DNA of 64,000 bases from G963668345 sp965226215 (GCA_965226215.1 CBDDCH010000002.1:2790001-2854000); one strand, 5' to 3'; shown: positions 44,763 to 53,298, counted from the stretch's first letter. Numbers and translations are program-made. Notes: a model not told the origin generated them from the letters alone.

Positions 44763-46160
44763 TCAGTTAGTGCCATATTCTTTCAACTTGTTGTGTAAGG
44801 TCTTGAGGCTAATCTCGAGAATCTTCGCCGCGCGGGTCTTGTTGTTGCCGGTGTGCTCGAGGGTCCGCAGGATGAGCGCCTTCTCGGCCTCTCGCACCTT
44901 GGTGCCGACGGGCAGTCGGACGACATTCGGATCGGCGGTTTCGACCGGGGTAGCCTTCCCTCCCGGCGCGGAAAGGCTGCCCACCAAGTGCGAGGGCAGG
45001 ATCGTGCCTTCGCCTGCCAAGATCACGGCGCGCTCTAAAACGTTACGCAGTTCGCGGACGTTTCCCGGCCAGTGATAGTGCCGGAATTTCTCAATCACAT
45101 CGGGGTGAAAATCGACCACCCGACATTCGTGCTTTTTGTTGAGATTCTCAACAAGAGCTTCGGCTGTTGGCAGCAAGTCTTCCTTGCGGTTGCGCAGCGG
45201 AGGCAAGTGGATACGGAAAACGTTGAGTCGATAGTAAAGATCTTCTCGGATCTGACCTTCTGTGACAGCGTCATCAACAGGTTTGTTGGTCGCCGCGATG
45301 ATACGGGTGTCGACCTCGATTTCCTTCTCCCCTCCGAGACGGCGCACCCTCGAGTCCTCCAGAACCCTCAACAGCTTGGCTTGGGTGCCGACCAGCATAT
45401 CTCCAATTTCGTCGAGCAGCAGCGTGCCGCCGCTGGCCAGCTCGAAGCACCCGGCGCGACGCTGAACAGCCCCTGTGAAAGCGCCCTTTTCATGTCCGAA
45501 CAGTTCGCTTTCCATCAGCGATTCCGGCAAAGCCGCGCAATTGATGGCGACGAAGGGATTGTTTTTGCGCGGGCTGAGGTCATGAACAGCGCGGGCGACT
45601 AGCTCCTTGCCCGTGCCGCTCTCGCCCGTGACCAGAACGGCAGCTTTGCTAGGTGCGACCTGCCGGATGGTCGAAAAGACCTCCTGCATGGCCGGCGACG
45701 GCCCGACCAGCCCTCCCAGCAGCCCTTGATAGCTCAGTTGGCGCCGGAGCCGGTCCGTCTCTTCGGTCAAGCGCCCCTGGGCGGCGGCGCGGTTGATCAG
45801 GACCCTAAGCGCGTTTGCGTCGATCGGTTTCTCCAGAAACCAGAACGCGCCCAGGTCGCGGACGGTCTTGAGGGCATTTTCGATACTGCCGAAGGCGGTC
45901 AAGACGATGGCGGACGGCCGTGGCCCGTCAACCGCCAGGCGCCGCAGCAATTCGAAACCGTCCATGCGCGGCATGCTGAGGTCGGTCAACATGACGTGAG
46001 CAGGGAAAGAGTTTAGCTTTTCGAGAGCCTCCTGGCCGTCGCAGGCCGTCTCGACCGCAAAGCCCCAGGAAGAGACGAGACTGGCCAAACCATTTCGCTG
46101 GTCCTGCTCGTCATCCACGATCAGAACGCGCGCCCGCGCGAGCGTCTGCGCTTCACTCAT
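44763..46160 (-). CDS. Sigma-54-dependent response regulator, NtrC family
   Basis: A 465-residue regulator: receiver (10-125; Asp60 in HVMLTDLSMPRMDG), AAA+ activator domain (about 155-385; Walker A GESGTGKE, the sigma-54 contact loop GAFTGA in GHEKGAFTGAV, Walker B GGTLLLDEIGDM, RNRKEDL sensor region) and a Fis-type DNA-binding end (EKALILRTLEHTGNNKTRAA, LEISLKTLHNKLKEYG). It is the first gene of a run kinase-lipoprotein-pilM-AMIN protein, reminiscent of PilR/PilS control of pili, though its target is not shown by sequence. Confidence 0.94.
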   Translation of the reverse strand: MSEAQTLARARVLIVDDEQDQRNGLASLVSSWGFAVETACDGQEALEKLNSFPAHVMLTDLSMPRMDGFELLRRLAVDGPRPSAIVLTAFGSIENALKTVRDLGAFWFLEKPIDANALRVLINRAAAQGRLTEETDRLRRQLSYQGLLGGLVGPSPAMQEVFSTIRQVAPSKAAVLVTGESGTGKELVARAVHDLSPRKNNPFVAINCAALPESLMESELFGHEKGAFTGAVQRRAGCFELASGGTLLLDEIGDMLVGTQAKLLRVLEDSRVRRLGGEKEIEVDTRIIAATNKPVDDAVTEGQIREDLYYRLNVFRIHLPPLRNRKEDLLPTAEALVENLNKKHECRVVDFHPDVIEKFRHYHWPGNVRELRNVLERAVILAGEGTILPSHLVGSLSAPGGKATPVETADPNVVRLPVGTKVREAEKALILRTLEHTGNNKTRAAKILEISLKTLHNKLKEYGTN

Positions 46161-46367
46161 CGCTCCTTATTTTACTGGAGTGGGTGGGGGGTAGCTCTTC
46201 TGCTGTTCTCATTGAGACCGGCATAGGGGACAGAGTCGAGGCGGCGGGCCGGGCTGGCGGGATTACCGGTCCCTGGAGTTTCTACATTTTCGCTGAGGGC
46301 CGGCCGGATGGCCGGTCGCAAGTGATTTGAACTATCTTCACTAGAGTTCGTTTGGAGTAAGCCTTCA

Positions 46368-47840
46368 CTAGAGCTTCATCGCCACATCGACGAAGGTGCG
46401 AACCGGAAAGCCGGTGGGGCCTTTCGGCAGGTAGGGTTTAGCTTCGTCCAGCCAGGCGGTGCCGGCGATATCGAGGTGTACCCAGGGAGTGGGATCTGCG
46501 AACTGCTTGAGAAACATCGCTGCCGTCACCGCGCCCCCCCAGCGCGGCCCGATGTTAGGCAGATCGGCGATCAGGCTTTTCAGTTTCTCCTTGTATTCCT
46601 CATCGAGGGGCATCGGCCACATCTTTTCGCCGACGACTTCCGCCGAACCCAGGACCTTGTCTCGCCAGGAATCATTGTTAGCAAAGGCGCCCGCCCTAAC
46701 GTCTCCCAGGGCAACGACGATGGCCCCCGTAAGGGTTGCCGCATCGATGAGATGAGTACAGCCTTGCTGCTTCGCGTAGGTGAGAGCGTCGGCCAGGATG
46801 AGGCGTCCTTCAGCGTCGGTATTGAGCACCTCGACTGTCTTGCCTGACATGGTAGTGACCACGTCCCCGGGACGCTGGGCTTGAGATCCCGGCATGTTTT
46901 CGACAGAAGGAATCACGGCTGTGACGGGGATGGGGGGCTTGCGGTAGGCGATGGCCTGCATCGCTCCCAGCATGGCGGCGCCGCCCGCCATGTCGTACTT
47001 CATCTGGTCCATATCGGCGGAGGGCTTCAGCGAAATCCCTCCGGTATCAAACGTGACGGCCTTACCGACGAGTCCTAGGTGAGAATTACCGGAGGTCGGC
47101 TTTTCGGGCCGGTATCGAACGACGATGACCACGGGCGGCTGTGAGCTGCCCTGGGCCACCCCAAGCAGCGCGCCCATATTAAGCTCCGTGAGCCGCTTCG
47201 TGTCCAAGACTTCCACTTCCAGGCCGGCGGCGCCCGCCATCTGAACGGCTTTTTCCGCTAGAACGGTTGGAGGCAAACGATTGCCTGGTTCGTTGGCTAG
47301 AGATCTAGTGAAGTTCTGTGCCTCGCCAATAGCCGAACCCAGCTCCAGATGATCTTGGTGCTCGGCGGAAGCCAAAACGATGAGCTCGTCGACGCGCCTT
47401 TCGTCGGCCTTGTCTTCCGTCTTGTAAGCATCGGGCTCGTAGTCGCCGAGTAACGCTCCCTCGACGAGCATCTGGACTTGCTCCGCCGGTGCGAGGTCGC
47501 CAGCGGGCGCAATAGCCAACCGGCGCACCCCTTTGGGCTTGAGGAATCGCAGCGCAGTTCCCGCTGCTTGGCGCAGTTTCGGGGGTGAGAACTCCGCCGG
47601 CTTGCCGCCGCCGACCAGCAGCAAACGCGAGGCCTTGAATCCGGCTGGCCGATGGATCAGAGCCGTGGTAAGCGCTTTGCCGGTGAACTCCTTGGATTCG
47701 TAGAGTTCCGTGACGAGGCCGTTGGTCAGTGAGCGATAGTTTCCCCCGGGGGGAGTATCGTCGGATGACTCAAAGAGGACGATCGCCACGGCGTCGGCCT
47801 CGACGTTTTCGATTGAGGTGGGGAGCAGTTGTGACTTCAT
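46368..47840 (-). CDS. pepA: Leucyl aminopeptidase (M17)
   Basis: A 490-residue di-zinc peptidase releasing N-terminal residues. The catalytic domain carries GLVGKAVTFDTGGISLKPSA (Lys and first metal Asp), MKYDMAGGAAMLG, the signature NTDAEGRLILADAL, and ATLTGAIVVALG. N-terminal domain (1-160) is the usual macro-like fold. ATG 47840 is preferred to TTG 47846. Probably monocistronic. Confidence 0.95.
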   Translation of the reverse strand: MKSQLLPTSIENVEADAVAIVLFESSDDTPPGGNYRSLTNGLVTELYESKEFTGKALTTALIHRPAGFKASRLLLVGGGKPAEFSPPKLRQAAGTALRFLKPKGVRRLAIAPAGDLAPAEQVQMLVEGALLGDYEPDAYKTEDKADERRVDELIVLASAEHQDHLELGSAIGEAQNFTRSLANEPGNRLPPTVLAEKAVQMAGAAGLEVEVLDTKRLTELNMGALLGVAQGSSQPPVVIVVRYRPEKPTSGNSHLGLVGKAVTFDTGGISLKPSADMDQMKYDMAGGAAMLGAMQAIAYRKPPIPVTAVIPSVENMPGSQAQRPGDVVTTMSGKTVEVLNTDAEGRLILADALTYAKQQGCTHLIDAATLTGAIVVALGDVRAGAFANNDSWRDKVLGSAEVVGEKMWPMPLDEEYKEKLKSLIADLPNIGPRWGGAVTAAMFLKQFADPTPWVHLDIAGTAWLDEAKPYLPKGPTGFPVRTFVDVAMKL

Positions 47841-47967
47841 AAGCAACTAATCATTGTAAGCGCTCGGCCGCGGGAACACATCTGATGAGCCCCGCACGAT
47901 GAGACAGCAGGCAAAGCGCACCATTGGGCTGACGGTTGTTCGACGACAGGGGGCCATCGACGAAGGC

Positions 47968-48019
47968 TGTGCCGAACGGCGACTAGAGGTCACCGCCGCG
48001 GGCCGGAGACCCGCGCCAC
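47968..48019. repeat. 52-bp GC-rich dispersed repeat, copy 1 (family S)
   Basis: Agrees with 59304-59355 at 48 of 52 positions. It contains two nested palindromes, GCGACTAGAGGTCAC-like and GCGGGCCGGAGACCCGC. It lies in the 650-bp gap 47841-48491, in which no gene is supported. Confidence 0.85.
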
Positions 48020-48055
48020 ACGCTGGGCGCCTCCATTCCAGGCACCCATAGGTCT

Positions 48056-48087
48056 GTAGGCGGGCAGGGCATGCCGTGCCCGCCTAC
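48056..48087. repeat. 32-bp palindrome around GGGCATGCC
   Basis: Arms GTAGGCGGGCA (48056-48066) and TGCCCGCCTAC (48077-48087) pair perfectly around a GGCATGCC-containing core. Similar GGCATGCC palindromes stand at 59240-59259 and 59291-59310. Confidence 0.75.
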
Positions 48088-48206
48088 AATCCAGCTGTCT
48101 CCGCCTCACACCACGACCGATCGTCGTGGCCATCTATTCGCCGGAAACTCGTCCGGCAAGTTGGCGGAACTCCTATCGACCGTGAGCCAGCCAGGCCGGA
48201 GCTGAC

Positions 48207-48402
48207 TAGCCCGCATTTCTCACGAGTTGCCGGTCGAAGCACGCGATAGGCGCGCCATTACTTCGTTGCGCTTGCTCGCCACGCTCAACGCAGGGTTCAA
48301 GTACGCCCGCATTGTTCAAGAAACTGGGCACTGAGCGGCGAGCGCCTGGTACTGGCGGGACTCTCAGGCGATGCATCTCGCTACCTCGTGAGAAAAGCGG
48401 GC
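48207..48402. repeat. Split family P repeat: two arms 160 bp apart
   Basis: Arm TAGCCCGCATTTCTCACGA (48207-48225) and inverse arm TCGTGAGAAAAGCGGGC (48386-48402) pair with each other, with matching Cs to Gs at the CGA/TCG end. The 160 bp between them are not part of the other copies and may be inserted DNA. Confidence 0.7.
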
Positions 48403-48491
48403 GGAATACCTTACGTGGGCCATCTCAGCGACGCCCAACCCGTGCTAGCATGGATTTACCCCATTCTCGATCGACAAGGGGGGGGAATGCC

Positions 48492-48713
48492 TTGGAAGCC
48501 CGCAAGCGCAGCATTGCGAAAGCTGCCAGTTACCGATTTTTCGGATCCCTGATCACCTTTGGGATCGCCTTTCTATTAACCCGCCAATGGGACATTGCCC
48601 TAGGGGTTGGCGCCTTGGACGGCGTCGCCAAGATGGCCGCCTATTTCCTTCACGAACGTGTTTGGGCCCGCATTCCCTGGGGCATGCCGAAACGGCCCGA
48701 TTACGAGATTTAG
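48492..48713 (+). CDS. Small DUF2061-type membrane protein
   Basis: A 73-residue membrane protein matching DUF2061: RKRSIAKAASYRFFGSLITF, a helix GIAFLLTRQW, a second hydrophobic stretch IALGVGALDGVAKM and the end YFLHERVWARIPWG. Function unknown. The start is TTG at 48492, because a G-rich ribosome site (AAGGGGGGGGAA) precedes it and the family is about 70 residues long; an ATG 14 codons earlier and a still earlier one have no such site. A family P repeat arm begins on its stop codon. Confidence 0.8.
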   Translation: MEARKRSIAKAASYRFFGSLITFGIAFLLTRQWDIALGVGALDGVAKMAAYFLHERVWARIPWGMPKRPDYEI

Positions 48714-48729
48714 CGCGCATTTCTCACCA
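48711..48729. repeat. Family P repeat arm
   Basis: TAGCGCGCATTTCTCACCA; its first three bases are the stop codon of the DUF2061 gene. No inverse arm is found nearby, so it is a half-copy. Confidence 0.65.
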
Positions 48730-48778
48730 GACTGAGGTCGAAGGACCCGATCAGCCCGCCAAGCTTTCCATAAGTGAC

Positions 48779-48830
48779 TGGGAAACAAGGCTTTACGGAG
48801 AATTGGCTTTGTTTGGTAATTCTGTTTCTC
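48779..48830. repeat. Dispersed intergenic repeat, copy C
   Basis: Shares GAATTGGCTTTGTTTGGTAA-like sequence with copies at 48991-49058 and 18544-18613, preceded by a GGAAAC block; an internal segment is missing relative to the others. Confidence 0.55.
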
Positions 48831-48990
48831 GGTAGCTGCCCACGGACGCGGACGCTGGAACAGCGCCAGGTCCGCGCTACAAGCTCTGCCGCCCTGTTGC
48901 TCCTCGGGGCCTCCCGCCCCGCGGCAAAGTTACTCTTGTACCCGGCTGGTCCGATCCGTCGGATTTTATGGGTTCGGCCGTCCCGCCGTA

Positions 48991-49058
48991 CTGGAAACCA
49001 ACTGTAAACCATTGATTCCCTTTGGGTTCGACTAAATTGGGTTTGTTTGGTAATTTTA
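48991..49058. repeat. Dispersed intergenic repeat, copy B
   Basis: CTGTAAACCATTGATT followed by AAATTGGGTTTGTTTGGTAA; aligns over about 68 bp with copy A at 18544-18613 (roughly 70% by eye). It lies in the 1046-bp gap 48714-49759, which contains repeats but no supported gene. Confidence 0.55.
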
Positions 49059-49252
49059 TTGCCTCGTTGGTTCGTGGCTTCCGACGGCCCGTGCTCGAAT
49101 GGTCCCCGAATGCTTCGCGTGTGCTCAATTACATTATACCTTGCCAATCCAAGGAGGCCTTGGCGCCAATGGGGCTAAGCTTCTTTTAATGAGACACTTA
49201 GGATGCATGACATCTAGCCCAATACGAGTGACTTAACGGTAAGTCAGCCCCC

Positions 49253-49287
49253 GTAGGGGGCGCGGGCTAACATCCTGCGCCCCCTAC
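49253..49287. repeat. 11-bp-stem hairpin
   Basis: GTAGGGGGCGC (49253-49263) pairs perfectly with GCGCCCCCTAC (49277-49287) around a 13-base loop. No gene ends close by. Confidence 0.75.
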
Positions 49288-49309
49288 GTTTGAACGCGAG
49301 ACCTCATGA

Positions 49310-49397
49310 ACGCGAGATGCGCAAGCCCATCAGTAGGGGCGTGATTCATCGCGCCCGCAGTCGGCCACCTTTCGTAACCCTATTTGCGAAATGATGC
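49310..49397. repeat. 88-bp dispersed intergenic repeat, copy 2
   Basis: Second copy of 16042-16129; see the shared blocks listed there. Preceded here by a partial tandem CGAGACCTCATGAACGCGAG. Confidence 0.75.
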
Positions 49398-49419
49398 GCC
49401 TAGTCAGGAACCCTAGACA

Positions 49420-49660
49420 GCCCGCGGGGTGAGCCGTGGATGCCGGGGAACCGGATGTTCCGAACGCCCCGTGGGGTCGCCGGAATGCATTCCCCTTCAG
49501 GTGAGAGTGTCGTTGGCGCCGTGAAACCGCCTCGGATCGGTCAAGCCCATCCTCGAACGGCAGATTTCCGATGCTACGACAATGAGAGTGGAGTTCCCCC
49601 CGGTTGATTGGGGCAAAGGCACCAATCCCTCACCTTTCATCCACGACTCACCCCGCGGGC
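49420..49660. repeat. Long-range inverted repeat, 23-bp arms
   Basis: The 23-bp arms 49420-49442 and 49638-49660 are reverse complements at 22 positions (GCCCGCGGGGTGAG ... GTGGATG). A second nested-out pair, CGTGAAACCGC near 49520 and GCGGTTTCACG near 49676, lies around the right arm. No gene or transposase is recognisable inside. Confidence 0.75.
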
Positions 49661-49759
49661 CGCACGGGATGGGCGCGGTTTCACGTCTTTCCGGAGTCGC
49701 ATCTTGCGTGCAAGCCGCCCTATCGTCGGCTTCGTGCGGCGCCGAGAAGTCTCGTCGCA

Positions 49760-51745
49760 CTACATGATCTCCGGAGCGGGGATGCCCATTATATCGAGGA
49801 CTCCGCCCAGCTCTTCCAGAAAAAACTTTGTCATCCACAACAGGAAAACCTTACGTTCGCGGTTCGTCTCGCTAAGAATGTGGTGTTGGTGATAGAAGTT
49901 GTTAAACGCCTGGGCGACGTTGAAGGCGTAGCGCGCCAGTTGTGCCGGCTCTCCGGCAGCGACAGCCTTCTCAATGACCCACTCTCGCCGCGATGCGCCC
50001 AGCAGCATCCGCCAAAAAATCGTGGTTTCCAGCTGGCGCTCGAGAGCCTCGCCAGAAAGCTCAGCATCAAAGTCGGGCATCGACTCACCCTGCTGTTCCA
50101 GTTTACGAAGGATGTTGCGTGCGCGAACAGCCGCGTATTGAACGTAGGGGCCGGTCTCACCTTCGAAACTGAGCGCTTCTTGGAAGTCGAAGGCGATGAC
50201 CGTCGTGCGTGTGAAGCGCAGCATGAAGTAGCGCAAAGCCCCGACGGCGATCTGGGTGGCGATCCCGCGCTGCACGGACTCGGCGGCGTCGGCGTGGCGG
50301 CTTACAACCTCTTCCAGCGCCTTCTCGACCAGTCGATCGATTAGATCGTCCGCCTTGACGCCGAGACCCCTGCGTCCCGAGACCTCGACGTAGGGTCGGC
50401 GGCGATCTTCCTCTGACAGCTCGACCCCCAGCTCCGCGCAACAGCGCGGTGACAAGGCGACCATCTCGTAGGAAAAATGGATGGAGTTTTCGGCCTGCTC
50501 CGCAAAGCCAAGTGCGATCAGGCCGGCGCGCACGACGTCCTGCAAGTACGACTGGCGGACGTCAATCACGTTAAACACTTTGGACGCCTTGCCGAAAGAC
50601 GGTGCGGGGTCACCACCGGGTTCCGGGCTGGAAATCCACAGAGGTTTGGCGTTGGAGTTCCCGCGGAACAGGCGGTAGTGGAAATCGTTGGCAAGCAGGC
50701 CGAACTTCCACAACTGGTAGGCAATGTCCTTGCCGACGTAGGTAACCATTCCGTTCGACCGAACGATGATCTTAGCGTCGTCAGCCGCCGCGTTCTCCGC
50801 TTGGCCGTTCTGCTCAGGCGTCTCTCCCTTTTGAAATAGCTTGGCCGGCATTACCCAGCAACCTTTGTTCTTGCCGTCCGACTCCAAGTAGATCGCCTGG
50901 CGCTCCTTGAGCAGCTCGAACGCCGCGGCCCAGAACTTGAGCTCCAGAATCTCACTTTCCCGCGGCAGCAGATCGTAGCTGACATCAAGTCGCTGCATCG
51001 TATCGAGGTGCGCCTGGACGATCGCATCGGAGACGAGCCGGGCGATTTCGGCTAACTGTCCTTCCCCAGCCTCGATGGCGTGCAACGCGTCCGAGCGCCA
51101 AGGTTGCGAGGATGGATCGGTGGCATAGAATTTCGAGATGCGGGCGTAAAGATCCCAGCAGTAGAAGTCGAATCGGACAGCGGGATCGTCGATCAGTGCT
51201 TGAACGTCTGAAGGTGATTTCTTTTCCAAAAAGTGGAACCCAACCACGACGTCAGCCACCTGAACGCCGGTGTTGTCGATATAGTTCTGGACCTCAACTT
51301 CGCTGCCGAGCGTTCGCAGCATGCGCACCAAAGTGTCTCCCAGCACGGCGTTTCGTAGGTGGCCAATGTGCGCCGCTTTGTTTGGGTTGATGTTGGTGTG
51401 CTCAACGATGATCTTCCCGTCCGAAGGTGAAGGCCCAGAGGAGGCCCCACGGAGTAATGCATTTGCATAGGCTCCGCGGTCGAAACGAACGTTCAGGTAG
51501 CCCGCCCCGGCTGCTTCCAGCGCTGTGACACCGGGGATGGAATCCAACTGCGAGATGATCTCCTCCACGATTTTGCGCGGAGGACGCTTGAGTGCTTTCG
51601 CTAGCGCAAAACCGATGGGCAGCGCGAGCTCGCCGAACTCGGGCTGAGGAGGCTGTTCGACGACGACGGGCACGTCGACCCCGTAGCGCTCGTGGATGTG
51701 GGCGCTGACGGCATCGCGGACTTGTCGTTCTAATGCGAGAAACAC
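49760..51745 (-). CDS. argS: Arginyl-tRNA synthetase
   Basis: A 661-residue class I synthetase charging tRNA-Arg. The N-terminal additional domain ends with AGYLNVRF; the HIGH motif is at 126-129 within NPNKAAHIGHLRNAVLGDTL; QNYIDNTGVQVADVVVG follows, and the C-terminal anticodon-binding domain contains YAAVRARNILRK and the family end LGILDIMGIPAPEIM-like GVLDIMGIPAPE. It is longer than E. coli ArgS (577) through insertions in the catalytic part. Separate transcription unit. Confidence 0.96.
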   Translation of the reverse strand: MFLALERQVRDAVSAHIHERYGVDVPVVVEQPPQPEFGELALPIGFALAKALKRPPRKIVEEIISQLDSIPGVTALEAAGAGYLNVRFDRGAYANALLRGASSGPSPSDGKIIVEHTNINPNKAAHIGHLRNAVLGDTLVRMLRTLGSEVEVQNYIDNTGVQVADVVVGFHFLEKKSPSDVQALIDDPAVRFDFYCWDLYARISKFYATDPSSQPWRSDALHAIEAGEGQLAEIARLVSDAIVQAHLDTMQRLDVSYDLLPRESEILELKFWAAAFELLKERQAIYLESDGKNKGCWVMPAKLFQKGETPEQNGQAENAAADDAKIIVRSNGMVTYVGKDIAYQLWKFGLLANDFHYRLFRGNSNAKPLWISSPEPGGDPAPSFGKASKVFNVIDVRQSYLQDVVRAGLIALGFAEQAENSIHFSYEMVALSPRCCAELGVELSEEDRRRPYVEVSGRRGLGVKADDLIDRLVEKALEEVVSRHADAAESVQRGIATQIAVGALRYFMLRFTRTTVIAFDFQEALSFEGETGPYVQYAAVRARNILRKLEQQGESMPDFDAELSGEALERQLETTIFWRMLLGASRREWVIEKAVAAGEPAQLARYAFNVAQAFNNFYHQHHILSETNRERKVFLLWMTKFFLEELGGVLDIMGIPAPEIM

Positions 51746-51986
51746 GTCGGTTTTCTTAGTCTTCTTAGGTTAGCGGGAAACGGGTGGGTCGCGTATTTGA
51801 CCCCTTAGCCACCGTGTCTGGAAATGGGTGCTGACCTTTTGGGCTGCCATCAGGGGATCCCGGAGTTCTTATATAACTCCGCGGCACAGATGCGGATACG
51901 TTTATGACGTACCGCCGCTGCCGGATTTCAGACGATCTGGGGAACCAATCACGGCCCATTACTGTTCGGGGCCTGATCGGTAAACG

Positions 51987-52075
51987 CTAACGACTCGCGA
52001 GGATCTCGATCCGCAGGCCCAAGTCGTCCGTTTGCCGGACGACCTGGCCGCCCTTGATGCCGCGGTAATCGCGCT
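51987..52075 (-). pseudogene. Orphan 3' end of an unidentified gene
   Basis: On the minus strand a protein-like stretch reads AERDYRGIKGGQVVRQTDD, then LGLRIEILASR and a TAG stop (51987-51989). Upstream it runs straight into an IS256-type fragment, so it looks like the end of a gene cut by that element. I do not recognise the family. Confidence 0.3.
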
Positions 52076-52142
52076 CCGCGTGCGAGCGCACAGATCGCTC
52101 CAGAAGCTCTCCCGCAGATCCTCCACAAAGTGTTGAAACTGT
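52075..52142 (-). pseudogene. Fragment of an IS256-type transposase
   Basis: Minus-strand reading GQFQHFVEDLRESFWSDLC followed by ARTR; nearly identical at DNA level to 14830-14890 in the larger relic (which has one extra A). Only the N-terminal 25 or so codons remain. Confidence 0.7.
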
Positions 52143-52300
52143 CCCGCCGAGACTGGCAGCCCCATAGACACAGAGGCAAACGGTTCATCACGGCTCAAGA
52201 GTCGATCCCGCCGGCCAGCAACGGTCGTTGGCCTGTAACGTCCTGCAAGAGTAGTCACTTAGTCCGATTTCAGGGTAGACTCTCGTTACTGGAGGCCAAA

Positions 52301-53215
52301 ATGTCACTTCGACCTGTCAAGCGGCTTATCCGTGCCAAGCCGACGCTCGAAGGCGCGGGCGTGCACCTGCGCCGCGCGTTTGGCTTCGGCGAAACGTCTG
52401 ACTTCGACCCTTTCCTTCTTCTGGACGATTTCCGCAACGATGTTCCGAAGGATTATCTCGCGGGCTTCCCTTGGCACCCCCACCGCGGAATCGAGACGAT
52501 CACGTATGTCCTGGCCGGGACGGTGGAGCACGGCGATAGCTTGGGGAACAGCGGTGCCATCGCCGGCGGCGACGTCCAATGGATGACGGCCGGCAGCGGG
52601 ATCATCCACCAGGAGATGCCGAAGGGAGACGAGGCGGGACGGATGCATGGTTTTCAACTGTGGGGGAACCTCCCCTCGTCACTCAAGATGACGGCGCCCC
52701 GCTACCAGGAGGCGAAGGCCGCCGACATCCCCGTGGTGACGGATGACGACGGGACTGAGGTCCGTGTCGTTTGCGGGAGTTTCTGGGGGAAGTCCGGACC
52801 TGTAGACGGCGTTGCGGCTGACCCCATCTATCTCGATGTATCGATTCCGCCGGGCAAGAAGAAGACCCTGCCGGTGGAGACGACGCGCCACGCTTTCGCG
52901 TACGTCTTTGGGGGGACCGGCAAGTTCGACGACGCTTCGAGTCCATTGTCGGTTCGAACCGACACGGTCGGCGGAACAGAGACAGCACCTCCCACGGTAG
53001 TAGACAACCGCTCGCTCGTGCTCTTTGACCGCGGTGACGAACTGACGGCCCAGGCGGGGGAGGAAGGGATGCGCTTCCTACTGGTCTCGGGAAAGCCACT
53101 GGAGGAGCCCGTGGCGTGGCGAGGGCCGATCGTGATGAACACGCAGGAGGAGCTCCGGCAGGCGTTCCAAGAGCTTGATCAGGGGACGTTTCTGAAGCCG
53201 GAGCGGCGTGAGTGA
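52301..53215 (+). CDS. Pirin family protein
   Basis: A 304-residue bicupin. The N-terminal cupin shows the metal site DFRNDVPKDYLAGFPWHPHRG and GIETITYVLAGTVEHGDSLG, then GDVQWMTAGSGIIHQEMP, completing the His/Glu metal ligands of pirins. Members have quercetinase or regulatory roles; the function here is open. ATG 52301 is preceded by GGAGG at 52291-52295. It is transcribed away from argS and convergent with the alternative complex III cluster. Confidence 0.93.
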   Translation: MSLRPVKRLIRAKPTLEGAGVHLRRAFGFGETSDFDPFLLLDDFRNDVPKDYLAGFPWHPHRGIETITYVLAGTVEHGDSLGNSGAIAGGDVQWMTAGSGIIHQEMPKGDEAGRMHGFQLWGNLPSSLKMTAPRYQEAKAADIPVVTDDDGTEVRVVCGSFWGKSGPVDGVAADPIYLDVSIPPGKKKTLPVETTRHAFAYVFGGTGKFDDASSPLSVRTDTVGGTETAPPTVVDNRSLVLFDRGDELTAQAGEEGMRFLLVSGKPLEEPVAWRGPIVMNTQEELRQAFQELDQGTFLKPERRE

Positions 53216-53298
53216 GAGCCCAGTTTGACCAGCGGACAGCGGGGTACGGTCCTGGGGTTTTATGACGAGGCGGACTCGGCTGCCTGGGGAGGAGACGT

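Larger units (their letters stand above)
51746..52300. other. Intergenic region between argS and pirin with relics
   Basis: A 555-bp divergent gap holding the promoters of argS (minus) and the pirin gene (plus). It contains a 7-bp-stem hairpin CGGAGTT / AACTCCG at 51861-51881, the tail of an unidentified decayed gene (51987-52075), and an IS256-type fragment (52075-52142). Confidence 0.55.

Noticed and set aside
48710..49147. Minus-strand frame with TKQTQF and TKQSQF peptides
   Set aside because: It is produced by dispersed repeat copies B and C; the same look arises from copy A at 18544.
49497..49838. 113-codon minus-strand frame over the long inverted repeat
   Set aside because: Overlaps the end of argS, has non-protein-like composition and is explained by the inverted repeat.
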